The translations under genes and the position numbers were made by a program. A stretch of 64,000 nt of DNA. It comes from Cranoglanis bouderius. Its lineage: Eukaryota > Chordata > Actinopteri > Siluriformes > Cranoglanididae. The DNA is taken from assembly GCA_023630585.1 (NCBI GenBank), contig CM042548.1, forward strand, positions 5,881,027 through 5,945,026, given 5' to 3'. The notes below the pieces were generated by a model. The model was given only the letters and a program-made list of their open reading frames with translations, was not told where the DNA came from and did not search any database. Position 1 is the first letter of the stretch; each line of letters opens with the position of its first letter. Positions 22,394 through 36,400 of the stretch are shown in pieces.

Positions 22394-25300
22394 CTGTGGG
22401 ATAAACAGGGCTTGATTAGAATCAGAACAAACACACACATATATATATATTCCCCCAATCTTCACAGTATACATCCTGATATACCTGTATATATAGTATA
22501 ATATCTCAGGAGCAAATACATGGCTGTATAAACACAACCTCTCTCTTAACAAGAAACTTTGAGAGTCACTACGGCTAATATTTAACTGAACTAACCCACT
22601 ATGCTTTAGGTTAACTTTTGCTGTACTTTAAGATGCCTGGCAAGCTGTGCAGATCAATGGTCTCTTTTAATTATACCTGAATTAAAACACCAGAAGCGAA
22701 ATCTATAGTTACCTCTGAATTGACTTCAATTATACCACTGGCTATTTTTGTTTGGAGCAATTAATCACAAGGACGTTTCAGTGAATTAAACAAAAACAAA
22801 CACAAAAAAAAACCTTTTTAGTGCAAAAGCAATTACTGAATCACTTGTGAGTCATGATTTTAAAAAAATAAAGAACTTCTGCTACCTTTAGATATATTCA
22901 TGCATACAACAAACCAGTAACCGGGAGGGTGTTAGAACGAATAAGAATTAAAATACATGTAAACAGAAAATGCTCATCATTATTCATGCTAAAAGATAGT
23001 GTGATACATTTTAAAAGGTGAGATGGTCTGGAAAGAAATGTTCAAGGTTAGCGTAACAACATGCGTACAGCACACTTCACTCCAAACCAGGCATCACCTA
23101 CTGCTATCTTCAGTCACTGTCTGGCCTGTACAGATATTTCATCATCACACTATCCACGTTCTTCTTCCTTTTCTTCTCCCCTTTCTTGCTGAGTGGCGGA
23201 ACTGCTTCAGAACCGCCTCCAGGCTCTCCCTCGTCTTCAGAAGCTGATGCCTGCCTACCAGGAGCTCTCTTGATACTGTTAGCACTTTTGTATGAGATAG
23301 TGGACGCTCCCGAGCTGGAATCTGACTCTGAGCTAGACTGAGACTCAGACGAGGAAGAAGAGGATGAAGAGGATGACTCCTTCTTTGACTTCTTTTTTTT
23401 GCCTTTCTTCTTGGACCTCCTTTTTCTACTCTCATTCTCAGATGAATCAGAGCTGTGGCTCCTCCTTTTCCTGCTCTTGCTCTTACTCTTGCTCTTCTTC
23501 CTGCTGCGGGTGCTCAGGCTGCTGCTGGAGCGATGGGAGTCCACGGCAGATGCAGAACGTCTCAAGCTGGTGGAGCTGCGGCTGCTGTCCCTACCAGACC
23601 TCACACTCTTCACCTCATCTTCTTCCTCTTCCCCACGCTTGCTCGGCTTGCTGGTCTCAGCTTCAGAGTCTTCCAGGCTGCTCCGCTTGAACTCGACAGG
23701 CTTGAAGTTCAGCACCTCATTGATGGCTGCCTCCAGAGCTGGGTCGAGGTAGTTGCGGTGACTGACAGGCTTGAGGTCAGAAGCATCAGGCAGGTCAGAG
23801 TCAGTGGTTCTTGCTCGTGGGGGCATGGACATGCTGCGGCTACTGGAGGAGTGGTGGGGACTGTAGGAGTTGGAGTGAAATTCACTGCAAGCCACACTCA
23901 TGGCATCATCATTCATATCAAACTCACTGAGGCGGCAGCTGCGAGCTAAGGACATACGGGAATCGGCACGGCTCACATTGCCAGGGCTTCTCCGGCTCAT
24001 ACTTCCTGGACTTCTACAGCTCAGGGATGGACTAACTGCTGAGCGACCCTCGCTCAGGCGCTCGTCCAGCCGAGACATGCTGCGGCGACGACTCAGCATG
24101 CTTGCAGCACTCACACTGGATTTGACATCATCATCATCATCATCCAACCAAGAGGCTCGGCTTGGACTCATGGATGACACAACTGATTTGTTGTCTAATT
24201 CTGACCAGCGGCTGTCCATGCCCTTCCTGGCCCTGCTGGCTGCCTCTGAGTAAGCCTGTGAGATAACTGAGCCCCTGTCGTCCAGCTCATCCTTCCTCCA
24301 GGAATTCACTGAGTAGGAGTCTCTGGCATCAGTCTGCTTTGCTTTACTTTTGCGGAAGGATGAGAGCTCCTCAGAGTGATCCTGCTCCTTGAGGGTGCTA
24401 AAGAGTGAGCCCTCATCTCCTTTGCCACCAAGGGAATCCTTAAGGTTGGAGCGTTTCCTATAACTGAGTGAACTCATCACAGACACCGGCCTACTCTGGT
24501 CTAAACCTTTACCTTCTTTGCCATTCTCTTGCCATTCCTTCCCCTCTTTGGTATCATTGTTTGCAGCATATCTAGATGAAAGGGGCAGTTGAAGGGGAGG
24601 AGGTCAGCATAACAGACAAAAAAAATGGAAAGAAACGGAAAGGAGGGTACAGACATAGAAATTAAAAATGAGTTACAAAATGAAAAAAAGAAAAAGATTT
24701 TTAAAAAAAGAGACATTAAAAAAAAAGAGATCTCCACAGTTAAATTGCACCTTCTTAAAGTGAAGACATCAACTAAACTTAGTTACCACCACCTCACTAT
24801 CGAAATAGCAGAAGACAGGACAGAACAGTAATGTAAAGGGTGAAAAAAATGGGAATTTGGCTTAAAGGAAGCACTGATGCTATAGAGAGAAATTCATCCA
24901 GACAGAACCCAAACATAATTAGTTATTCAAATTCAATGATGAACCATGCCTTCTTAAGCTCTTTACTTGAATTAAAAATGTGGTGCCCAAAAATAAACTT
25001 TTGCAATATGACACTTTCATTGTCTTTACTTAATTGTTTGTGATCCTAAAAGTTAATGAGAAGTTCTGAGAAATACCGCCTCAAAACCCTCAAAAGGAAT
25101 TTAAAGCTCCAAAGTTTTTTAAAAGTTGTGAGTGGCTCAAGAGGGAGGTTTAAATCTTCTGGAAAAGAGACAAATGCAGGGCAATCGAAGCTGTCAGCCA
25201 GCAGGCTCAATCTATTAATCTCTGGAAGAGGGGAGCAGGTGTAGGCATGCCAGCTGGCCAACAGGCGTGTCGATAAATCTGCCAGGCAGGCCGCTGCTTC

Positions 25301-27744
25301 TAAAGAAGCCTCTGTCATCAAACCTTGTGGCAATGAGGAGAATAAGTGAGTGGGTAAGAAAAAAGTCTCCCTTCAAGCAAGCGAATGCACTTTCCTAGCC
25401 TGCTTTATGTGCATGGTGTACTGTGTTTGGACTGAACCATTCAATAAGCAACCAGAGGGGAAAAGGTAGATTCAAACTACTGACCTTGAGCTCTTCAGGC
25501 TGCTGTCATCTGACACATTCTTGGCTGAACCTTTGTTTTTGGAGAGCCAGGACTTCACACCATCAACTCGCTCCTCCACTTCAGAGCAGGAATCTGAGTC
25601 ACCTTCACTGTAAGGAAGAAAAGGAGGAAATGGAGAGTGTCAGCACCCAGCTAAAAGCAGATTCGGCATGGACTGTTAGTTTGGCAATAGGGGAGAAACA
25701 AATGCCTTTATAGCACAGACACAACAGCACTGAGACATGCGCTCAATCAAGCAGAGGCCTAAAAGCCTCAATGCCATTCTTTGTGTTAGTCAGCTCTCAC
25801 ACTCGAGTTCTTGCAGGCACAGGACATCCTAGCTGAGCAGACTCTGCCTTCTCTTTTCAGTACATAAATGAGCCTGATGGAAAGTTGACGAGGCTTCCCG
25901 ATTTTTTACATAGAATAATCAAAAGAGCTTTTAACCCTGGGGTAATAAAAAAAATGGAGGCTTTTGGGTGCAACTGCTGCACTTCTAAATGACAGCAAAA
26001 TAGTAGCAGTTAGGCATTCAAGAGAGGAATTATGCACTGCCAGAAGCCTGTAAAGGTCTTACAAGGTTCTCTGGTCATATGTGAAAAGAAGGACTAGTTT
26101 CTAAATACTTTAAAAAAGGGTAAGAATACGAGCACATGGGGAGTTTTAGCGAACTTTACTCAGTGACTGCACCGTTCTGCAAACAGATACAAAACAGTAT
26201 CAGTGGAGGATCAGTGGAGCTGTCAGTAATTAGGGGAAAACTTACAGATAAGATCCCCAGGAGCAGAAACATTAATGGTCTGCACATCGAGCAGCTAACT
26301 GAACCCCAGGTCTGTCTGCTCATTTCTCAGGCCAAGATAAAGCCCCGGGATTTATGTTTAGCCAGATCTGCAAGTCAATTTTCCCCTGTCTCTCCAGATT
26401 AGTCTTATCGCTCGCTTATTGTGCAGCACTATGCATGGAATAGATTTTTTTAAAAGCATCAGAGGATTCAGAAGGTAGTAGCAGCTTCACTCAGAGTTGA
26501 CACACACAGAACAACTCCAAATGAGGTCACAGCTACCAGTTCTAGTTTTAATTGGGATTCCGATAATGTGCATATAGCTGTCTTCTGGGGCCATCGCAGT
26601 CAGTCCTCTCCAGAATAAATTACAGAGAATAATGTTGCTACACAAAATAGTGTTACACCTGCTTTTCCCACACGCCGAACTCACTCAATATCCATAACAT
26701 TATTCATATGAGAGCAGTATACATTTATCTAGCATGAACACAATGGGGAAGCAGTAGGACGAGGAGTTCTACTACTCTACTTTGAAGCACGCCTCAAGCC
26801 CCGTCCCCTTATCAAAGAGATGGCACTGAGTGCTTCTGTATGTGCACCGACTTTGACCCGAGCGAGTCTCTAAATGTCTTGAGTAGGGACAGAGGGGATA
26901 CGATCTGTGTATGGAAACACGGAGCTGGACAGGACACGAGGTATTTTGTAATCAAGGACTTGATCACACATAATTATGTCACTGTATCACACAATTTGTT
27001 ATTGACTTCACAGCATAAGGTAAACTGTACAACAGTCTTAGAGGGCAAACAAACACTTCTGCATCTATGGACTTCTCTCAGGATATGGTTTTGAGGAATA
27101 TAATGCACATGCGGTAATAATGCATATGAAGCTTTGATGTTTATTTATAATGGTGGCAGGGTCACGTTTAGTATCAGATTGAACTTTCACTTTGGATTTT
27201 GCATCCTGTGAATTGTTGTGCTTGTGAATGTTCTGAATTGTAATGACACAAATTTGCACAGCAATCCAGGGGTGGACAATATTTGAGTAACTGTACTTTG
27301 TTACTATGCTTAACTATTAGTTTGGCGTATTTATTCTTTATTTGAGTATTAATGAGATCGAACACTTGAGTACTCTTTTGTAGTTACATTTCTAATAAAA
27401 AAAAAAAAAAAAGCTGTATTTATTTTTTTTTTACGTTTTTACTTAGACCTTCAACATATTCGGTACAAATCATGAAGGTCTCTTTTCTTATATAAAGAAA
27501 TCTATGAAGAATCTTTCTTTTATAAATCAACTGAATCAGCTTAGTTTAGCATCCAATTATTTCAGTTTAGCTTCCAATGCAGTTCATCATCTGTAAGAAT
27601 CATGCCAGTTCATCATCTGCAGTGACCTTCTCATGCTACACAGTGTAGCTAGAGATAAATCTATCCATGCTTGTGTGAATATGGATAATCCACTGGACTG
27701 TTGTGCAGAACTTGAGGATGAGAGCCCCTGGTCCTACCTCAGTA

Positions 27745-27796
<52 letters not shown>

Positions 27797-28533
27797 TTAA
27801 TAAGATACTTTTAACATTAAAAACATGGCATTAACTTTAATTTCATCAATTAACATGTTTATTTATTTTTTAAATTTATTTATTTATTTATTTATTATTT
27901 TTTTTACACACTTCACTTGAGTAAGTTTTTTGGCTGAATACTTCCACTTCCCAATACTAATTGAGTAAGATATTGACACAGTGTATATACTTTCACTTAA
28001 GTATAATTTGGTCCATCCCTGATAGCTACTTGTGTTTAGCTTAGAAATTATTATTATTAGTTTATTTATTTGGGGTCAAATACACAATTCACATGAAATA
28101 AAAAAAAAAAAGAACACAATATGTGCTGGTCGGTAAAAACGCCAAGCTACTGCCATGACAATAGAGTTGCTTGATGTCAGAATCTGGCTCAGCGCTGGGA
28201 GACACTGGCAGACATCGTCTGGAGGGACTTTTTTACCAGGTCATTTGCGGTTAATGCATTATTTAGCTTGCATGGTTAAAAGATTGATGAGAAACACGCC
28301 CTCTTCTTTCCCTGTCAAAAGCTAGGTTGGATCCCATGAGTAGGACTGTAAAATATTCAACACACACAGACAGGCACGCAATATGTATATACTATTGAGT
28401 CAGAGAGGGAAAGAGAGGAGGTGGGTCTCTAGTGTCTACATGGCTCTGTAGTGTCTTACATAACTGTGCACAAGGCTGAGGGGTCTTGAGAACAACACAA
28501 ATTCAACTGACATGTTGAGCCCAGAGGCAGTAT

Positions 28534-28603
<70 letters not shown>

Positions 28604-30454
28604 ACCTGTCAAAGTATAGTGACTACAGCCATATACAAGCATATGGTGAAGAAGAATGTTCGTATAGCAAAGGAAATCAAACAGGGATCATGCTTGGCTC
28701 ATATGGTCAGTGGCATGCATGGATTATAGCATGTGATACACATGCAAACAAATGGTGGAGATAATCATATACCAGTGAGTGATGTTAACCGTCATGTCCA
28801 TGGAGCGTATTGCAGTATCACTGACCTGTGGTCTAATAATCTGGACCCTCTGTACATTAACAAGCTGAACAAAAAATATAACTGCATTTGACTGATATTA
28901 TTTATACACTGTTTGTAGGGTCGTTTTCTTAAAATAACTAGGATACTGCAATATTATCCAAAGAGAAGACCAAACTAGGTTAAAGTGAGCTCAAACAATT
29001 GTTCAGGCTCCTCACGTTCTGTTCTTTCGTTTCTGATACTTAGTCACCATGTCTTGTAAACTGGAAATGGAAGATGTATAAGAAACAAACACAAAAAAGA
29101 AAAAGAGAAAAGAAAAGTGAGACAGGCATACATCACAAACTAAAGAAAAAATGACTGATAGATAGATAGACAGACAGACAGACAGATAGATAAACTGATA
29201 GATAGACAGATAAATCATGTCGACAGATTGATTGACTGATTGAAAAATGAGATGACCTGAACCTGTAAAGTATGGAATGAATGTGAACACGGCCCCAAAG
29301 AAAATATTTGTTGTGGATTCAGAAAACGTTGACGTGAAGATGTTTTTTCCTTGCTAGGAAAGATAGGAAACCAGCCGGTATTAATCACCTGCCTGTGTGT
29401 TCAGTTGATTATGTTTTTGTCACTTTTATCAGTAGGCGATGGAAATGTCAGGGAAGCCAAACAAAGGAAAATGTGTACATGAATTGTGCTATATGGTTCG
29501 AAATGGAAAACAGCTTCTTTTTTTTAACAAGGCAAACTTAATGTGATGGTGGCTTTTTGCAAAATTATGTAAAGGTTTTTATCACTAACAGTGAAACCCA
29601 TTAACATTCGCAAACATTTAATTTAACCGCTTACAAAATGTGCATAAAGTTAATCGGCATCCAGTTACTGACGTGACTACTAATGAATCAGTTATGAAAA
29701 GAAATACTCTGAATTATGCGTGGCAATTTTTATACAATATTTTAGGCAGTATGAATAAGAAAAAATTTGTCCATCCAATGGTTTTAAGGATTTCATTCCG
29801 CCACTGAGTCGCTGCAGTCGGCAGGGATTTGCAGTCCTGTACTTTAAAGAGAGAGAGATGGGGCAGTTGAACAGTTTACCTGTTGATAAGATCCTCGTTG
29901 TCATCGCTCTCCATCTCATCTTCGATAGCAGCCTGCAGGTCACCGATCCTTTTGAAGGCCAGCTTGAGGTCTGCCTGAAGACTCTGATTTGCAGCCTCCA
30001 AGCTCTCAATGTCCATTTCCTACAGGAACAGGATCACTTAAAGCTTAACACAGGTACAAAAACAGGATAAGCACTGCACTGTGTACATCACAAATACTGT
30101 GCTGGGAATAAGACTGCCCCTATTGTATACAGGAATAAAAATTTGTATTAACTTAAAAAAAAAAAAAAAAAAAAAAAAGGGCTGGGCATCTCACCAACTC
30201 GTGCTTTTTCCGGCTGGCTTCAGCCTCCTTTTTGGCCAGTTCACCCATCTCCTCCTTGAGGTCACGGATTTGACGCTGCAGTCGTTTGTTTTGCTCCTTC
30301 TCGCGGTTCTCACTGGTGCTACGGTGGTCACGTTCCTCCGTCAGTTTTTCCACATTCTCTTTCAGCCTCGACACTAGACTCTAGAGAACGGTGGAATCAG
30401 CAGAACCGTTAAAACATGAGTCAATAGGTTTTGGCTTTCTTTCTTAATACATGC

Positions 30455-30498
<44 letters not shown>

Positions 30499-33400
30499 GC
30501 ACTGCAGAAAAAGTCATCTTAGCAAGTGAAAATATCTAGTCAAATTTATCCAGTATTTCTTATTATAAGATTATAATAAACCAAATATAAGATCATTAAA
30601 CCTATTTCTGGACATTATAACTCATTTCAAGCTTGTAGTTTTCTTATTCTATTGCCAGATAATTTTGCTTCTTTTTAGAAATAAATGCTTAAAATAAGTG
30701 AAATTATCTGCCAATAGAACAAGACTATTTCAACCTTGAAATGAATACAAATGGCTTGAAATAGGTTTAATAATCCTATATTTGGTTTATTGTAATTTTA
30801 ACATAAGAAATACTAGATAAATTTGACTATATTTTAGGTATTTCCACTTGCTAAGATGCCAATAAGTATTTGTTTCTGGTTGGAAACTAACTCTATAGAA
30901 ACTAAAGAATAACCCAATTTGTGGCCTAAAATTATAATGTCTTAATCCATTTTATTGAGATCTGATTCTGGCTTCTGATTTGATCTTGATTATTGGGAAT
31001 CTGATAACTAAAATAAATTTAGTGTGTATGTAACCGTATCTTGACATATTGACATATTTTCCACAGCTAAAGGTAATACAACTGAAATGTTGAGTTTGAG
31101 ACACATTTCAGACCCTTCTGATGTGTCAGATGCATCATCCAGCATGGTTTCACTGGTTGCTGTAAATATGACTAAAGTAACAAAAACTATGCCAAACCAA
31201 CAAATACCCTTCTACTGGGAAAATAAATCACATTTTAATTACATTGTCTCTGCACAAAAGGAACATTTAACATTCAGTGATCCAAAATGCACCTACTTTG
31301 TGCCCATTCTGACAGTAAGATCTAAACTTTCCTATAGAGAGGTTAGAGAAAGTGGTCTGAGAGAAATCAGCAGGTGAGTGTGTGATTTAACTTTTTTGAC
31401 TTTAGGCTATTTGAAAACTAACCTTCTACATGTCAGCCCTTACACAAAAACGAGGTCACACAACCAGAGCACTTGTCCTGCCTACTCACCTCCAGACGTT
31501 TCACCTGTGTCTTCTCAAACTCAAGTTTGGTCTCTATCTCGCGGATCTTGGCCTCTTGCCTGCTGACCAGAGATTTGTCCACCATGGACTGTTCCTGAAA
31601 CTCCAACTGACTCTGCAGTGCCGTGAGCTGTCAGAGCATGCACAAAGTGAGATCAGAGACACAAACACACACAAACACAGACCCCTGATAAACTGTGCAC
31701 TACAAAATTCATCTGCATTCTGCATATTGTTGTTCCTGTCTGAAATTAGTCAAAACTTGTCTACAGAGAATCGCCACAGGGTGTGTTGGTGGTGGCCTTC
31801 TTTAAAAGTGCTCCGCTGCTTTTTCATTGACCTGGCCCAGCATACTGCATTGTATTCTTAATTGCCAGCCTCTCGAATCCATTACTCAAAAACCCTCTCG
31901 GCACCTCTGTTTTCCATCTCTGAGCGTGCTCTCATTTATTTTCAAAGAGGTGAAGAATTTTGCAGCTGAGAATAATGATTGCTCAGTTATTGACTTTTGA
32001 GTCAGGCTTGGAGCTGTTCTTTTTTTTTTTAACTGAACTTCAGATGAAACTGAAGATGAAAACAGAAGTGGCTTTGCATGTCCTTGAGTTGACTGACCTC
32101 TCCTATTGGTATGAGGCATTAAATGTTTTTCACAAAAGCCAATGGAATGAAAAAGTTCAACCTGTGGTTCAGCTGCTCTGGCCTGTTTATCGGCATATCT
32201 GTGAGTCTGGAGTAAGCACCAGATTAGCTGACTGAAACAGCATGGATAATTGCTGAGTGACATGATCTGATCCTAATCTATGGCTTGTTGCTTTTTGGAG
32301 CAAAGTGAGACACTGATCTCTTGACCTTATTGCCACAAGAGCTTTTGAGAATAGAGCAAGCTTACTTGTTACACTTGTAAGTCAACAGCTTAAAGAGTTT
32401 TACGAAGAGTTTCACAAAGAGTTCATCCGTAATCGAGGCAGGCTCGTTCTCCTTTTAGCTTTTCATGCTGCGTGCTAAAAACAAAAACAATTCCCCAATA
32501 AAGCAGTAGCCATCTAGCTTCTCCTTGTCTGTGGACTTACCCTCTCCTGGACTTCCTGTTTCTCCTTCATGGCCTCCTCTAGCTGAGACTGGAGCTCGCT
32601 GACCTGTGCCAGGCACTGAGAGGACTGTACAACAGCAAAAAAGATCAAATTAATTTTATTAATTTTAATTTAATTTAGGCAAGCCAAATTTCTAGATAGT
32701 CCATAATTGGTCTCAACCAGATGCATTAAGGAACTTTTTGGCAAGTGTCTATCAGATGTGACTGAGCAAGCTAGATAACTGTCTTTCAAAACAACTGTCT
32801 TTGCCAAATCAGGCAACTACTGTTTCTAGGAAACAACAACAGCTAACAAATAATATTCTATATCATTTACCTTCATTTTTTTATATCACTATAAGTTCAC
32901 TATAATTAAAAGCCATGCTATCAGAATCTACTACAAAGCTGAAACACAGTGCCACTGCGAGTGAAAATGGGGTCCTTTAATCAGAATTTTATTATAATGC
33001 GCATATGATCTTCCAGGAAGATTTTCTTTTAATAACAGAGAATGTTCATCAACATGAGCAATGAATGTACAATGTTTTATTATTATTATTATTATTATTT
33101 ATTGTTTAATTATTATTTTTTTGGAAACCCCACAAGAGATATACTGCCTTTTGCACAGCATGTGGTCAGCATGGCTACAGAGAGTAAAAAACAAACAAAA
33201 AAACCCAATGGTATAACATCCTATTCATATCTGTATTGGTATCTGATTAGAACACATTTTCTGTTCCTTCTTTCATAGTGTTTATATGTTTGTGGTCAGA
33301 AATCAATGAGATTGCTACTTGTAAAATTCAGTTGCACGGTGTAAATTTCACTTGTATGTATGATATACCTATATATACAGTACTGTGCAAAAATAGGCAC

Positions 33401-36400
33401 CATATTTTTTTTAGTACAAACTTCGTTATAGATTTTTTATTTTATGACTTCTACATTATCAACTCAGTACAAAAAAACATTTCAGATTCCCAAACATTAG
33501 TTTTCTAGCACAAAATTAAATGTTACAGAAAAATGTTTGTATGTCATTAAAGAAAGCAGCATATTACGTAAGAGACACTTTTCAGACAAAAAACACAATG
33601 AAGGCTGCTGGGTTTTGCTGCAAAAATAAGAAGCGAGTGCGAAAGTCAAAGTCTCCAGAAGAACTGTGGCTGGTTCTGCAAGATGCTCAATAAAACTTAC
33701 CAGCTCATTTCCTTATAAAACTGCACAAATTGTACCGGAGACTACAATTTTAATTTAATTTTTTTTTGGCACACCAAATATTGACTTTGTTTCATTTAAT
33801 ACTGTTTACTGCTCTTTACTGTATTTATTTTTTATTGTAGAAACATTTAAATTTCATTATTTTGAAGGCATCTTTGCTCTACAGCATTTCTTTGCATGTG
33901 CCTAAAACTTTTGCACAGTACTGTATGTCCATGGACTGTAGAAAAGACTAATGACATGCTACCTAAAAGTGAATGTGATGGAGCAGTGAAAGTGAGAAAG
34001 TGACATGAAGGAAGGATGGATATCCAGACTCAGCCCCTAACCATAAAAATATATTGTACCTCCAACATGCAAAAGCGTCTGACTAAATGAAAAGAAAAAA
34101 AAAAAGCAAAATATCCAGAAAAGCCTTTTTTTAAACACTCCACCTAGTGCACTGATAATTATACAATAATAAAAGCACCTTCAAATAACAGAAAGTGCAA
34201 ACCACGTTCACCTCCACATCTGTAATGACAGTGTTATTTTGATCAAGTGGCTTGACAAAAGCACAGCAGTAAATCATAATACTGGGAATTAATAACAAGT
34301 GAGCTGTGCAAATATTCAGAAACAACTTCAATTACAGTGCCCTCCACTTGGACATGTGTCTATATTGTCTCAACGCACTGTGAAGAAGATTGTTCAAGAT
34401 GGTTCAATCTCCAAGGATCACAGCTGGAGAATTGCAGAAGTTAGTTGCATCTTGGGGTCAGAAAGTCTCCAAAACTACAATCCGAAGTCACCTACATCAC
34501 CACAAGTTGTTTGGAAAGGTTTCAAGAAAAAAGCCTCTACTCTCATCCAAAAACAAACTCAAGCGTCTTCAGTTTGCCAGACACTACTGGAACTTCAAAT
34601 GGGATCGGGTTCTATGGTCAGATGAAACCAAAATAGAGATTTTGGCAATAAACACCAGAGGTGGTTTTGGCACACAGAGAGGTAGCCATATGGAAAAGTA
34701 CCTCATGCCCACGGTTAAATATGGTGGTGGCTTTTTAATGTTTTGGGCTGTTTTTCTGCCAGAGGACCTGGACATTTTGTTAGGATACATGGCATCATGG
34801 ACTCTATCAAATATCAAAAGATGTTAAATGAAAACCTGACTGCCTCTGCCAGAAAGCTTATGAGCTGTGGTTGGATCTTCCAGCAGGACAATGATCCAAA
34901 ACATACACAAAAATCAACACAAAATCAACACAAAAATGGTTTACTGACCACAAAATCAAGGTCCTGCCATGGCCATCCCAGTCCCCTGACTTGAAACCCA
35001 TAGAAAACCTGTGGGGTGAACTGAAGAGGAGAGTCCACCAGCGTGAACCTCGAAATTTGAAGGATCTGGAGAGATTCTGTATGGAGCAATGGTCTCAGAT
35101 CTCTTGCCATGTATTCTCCAACCTCATCAGCCATTACAGGAGAAGACTCAGAGCTGTTATCTTGGCAAAGGGAGGCAGCACAAAGTACTGACTAAAAGGG
35201 TGCCAATAATTGTTGCACACCTATATTTAACAAAGATTTTTTATTATTTTTTTTTATAAACCTGTGTTGTGTTTGCAATTGTTTGATATCCATGAGAGCA
35301 GAGTATTTTTGTGAATTTTTTGAACAAAAGATCAAAAGGTTAAACAACAAAGACAATTTTTCACAGCCTTCTTTGCTCATATTTAACAAGGGTGCCAATA
35401 TTAGTGGAGGGCACTGTAGATCAAAACTGCTGCAAAGCATTTTGCAACTCAGATTGGGTTTTTTTCCCCAGGAACTCTTTTTCCTTAGAAAAACATAACT
35501 GAACAGGCTGAAGTCCAGTTCTCAGACGAGAACGACAAGCTTTCACAAAATAACAAACCTAAAAATAATTCTGTACGCTTAGGGAGCAGTGCCAATAGCT
35601 GGTGCTGCTTCTCAGAAACTGAATGCTGGTGGAAGAGTGTCAGGCTGTATACACACCATCCTGCTTTCAATATATTGGTGCAGTTGAGAAGGAAGCAGTG
35701 GTGCCATAGGTCCAAACAGAAAAGAGGGGGGCGGAAAAAACATACAACAACAACAAAAAAAAGAGTTACCTGGGCAACAGCCACTTTGTGCTTCTTCATG
35801 AGCTCGTTCATGTCCTCTTGGTCTTCCTCCATGCGCGACTGCAGGTCGTTCTTCTCCCGCTGCACACGGCTCAGCTGTTCCTCTAACTGGGAGAGAAAAC
35901 GGGAAGAAAGCGGCACAGCATATCAGTATTCATAAACTGTGTTTGAATTTTGCTCTGCATAAAAATATTGAAACAAGAGGGAGCCTCTCAAAAGAGAAAA
36001 TTCAGCAATATCTTAAGCATGTACCCCAAGGGGCTTTGATTAAGTTTCTGTAATTTTTTTTTTTTTTTGTGTGCGCTTGCTTTCCCTCACACAAAATCCC
36101 ATCATAATTCAGAAACACATGCACAACACACAATAATGACTTTTACTATTTGTACCTAAAGCTGGCACTTCTCAACCTGCTTTCCCTGGGAGTGTCAGAG
36201 GATTAATTCCATTCAATAATAATTACTTCTACAATACAGTAAGGCAATCTCTGAAGAATAAGAGCTGGGTTTATTAATAGGGCATGAAAATGTGGATATC
36301 AGAGAAAGCAAATGAATTCATTAACAGAGAAGTGGGAAATGAAATGGAGTTTAGAACCAGTGTGGCTGTAGAGCTTTCCATCTTAATCACATATTACAAA

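Larger units (their letters stand above)
25608..29015 (-). other. myo18a intron, 3.4 kb
   Basis: Contains the hAT-like element at 27267-28021, an (AAT)n and a (CA)n tract. The remainder (25608-27266) shows nothing recognisable. Confidence 0.6.

Noticed and set aside
22025..22552. 175-residue minus-strand frame across the short last exon
   Set aside because: It is in a different phase from the upstream exon, and its second half is encoded by a GT/CA microsatellite.
23364..24253. Several plus-strand frames opposite the long myo18a exon
   Set aside because: Shadows of a Ser-rich, low-complexity coding strand; no domain or splice structure.
23110..24486. 458-residue minus-strand frame as a separate intronless gene
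   Set aside because: The frame continues upstream to an acceptor at 24572 and joins the myo18a exon at 25485-25607 in phase; the apparent start is an internal GTG.
29157..29212. CRISPR-like direct repeats
   Set aside because: Simple GATA/GACA tetranucleotide microsatellite in a vertebrate intron.
34390..34827. Transposase frame as a functional gene
   Set aside because: It covers only part of the DDE domain and is followed by frameshifts and stops; the element is also internally deleted.
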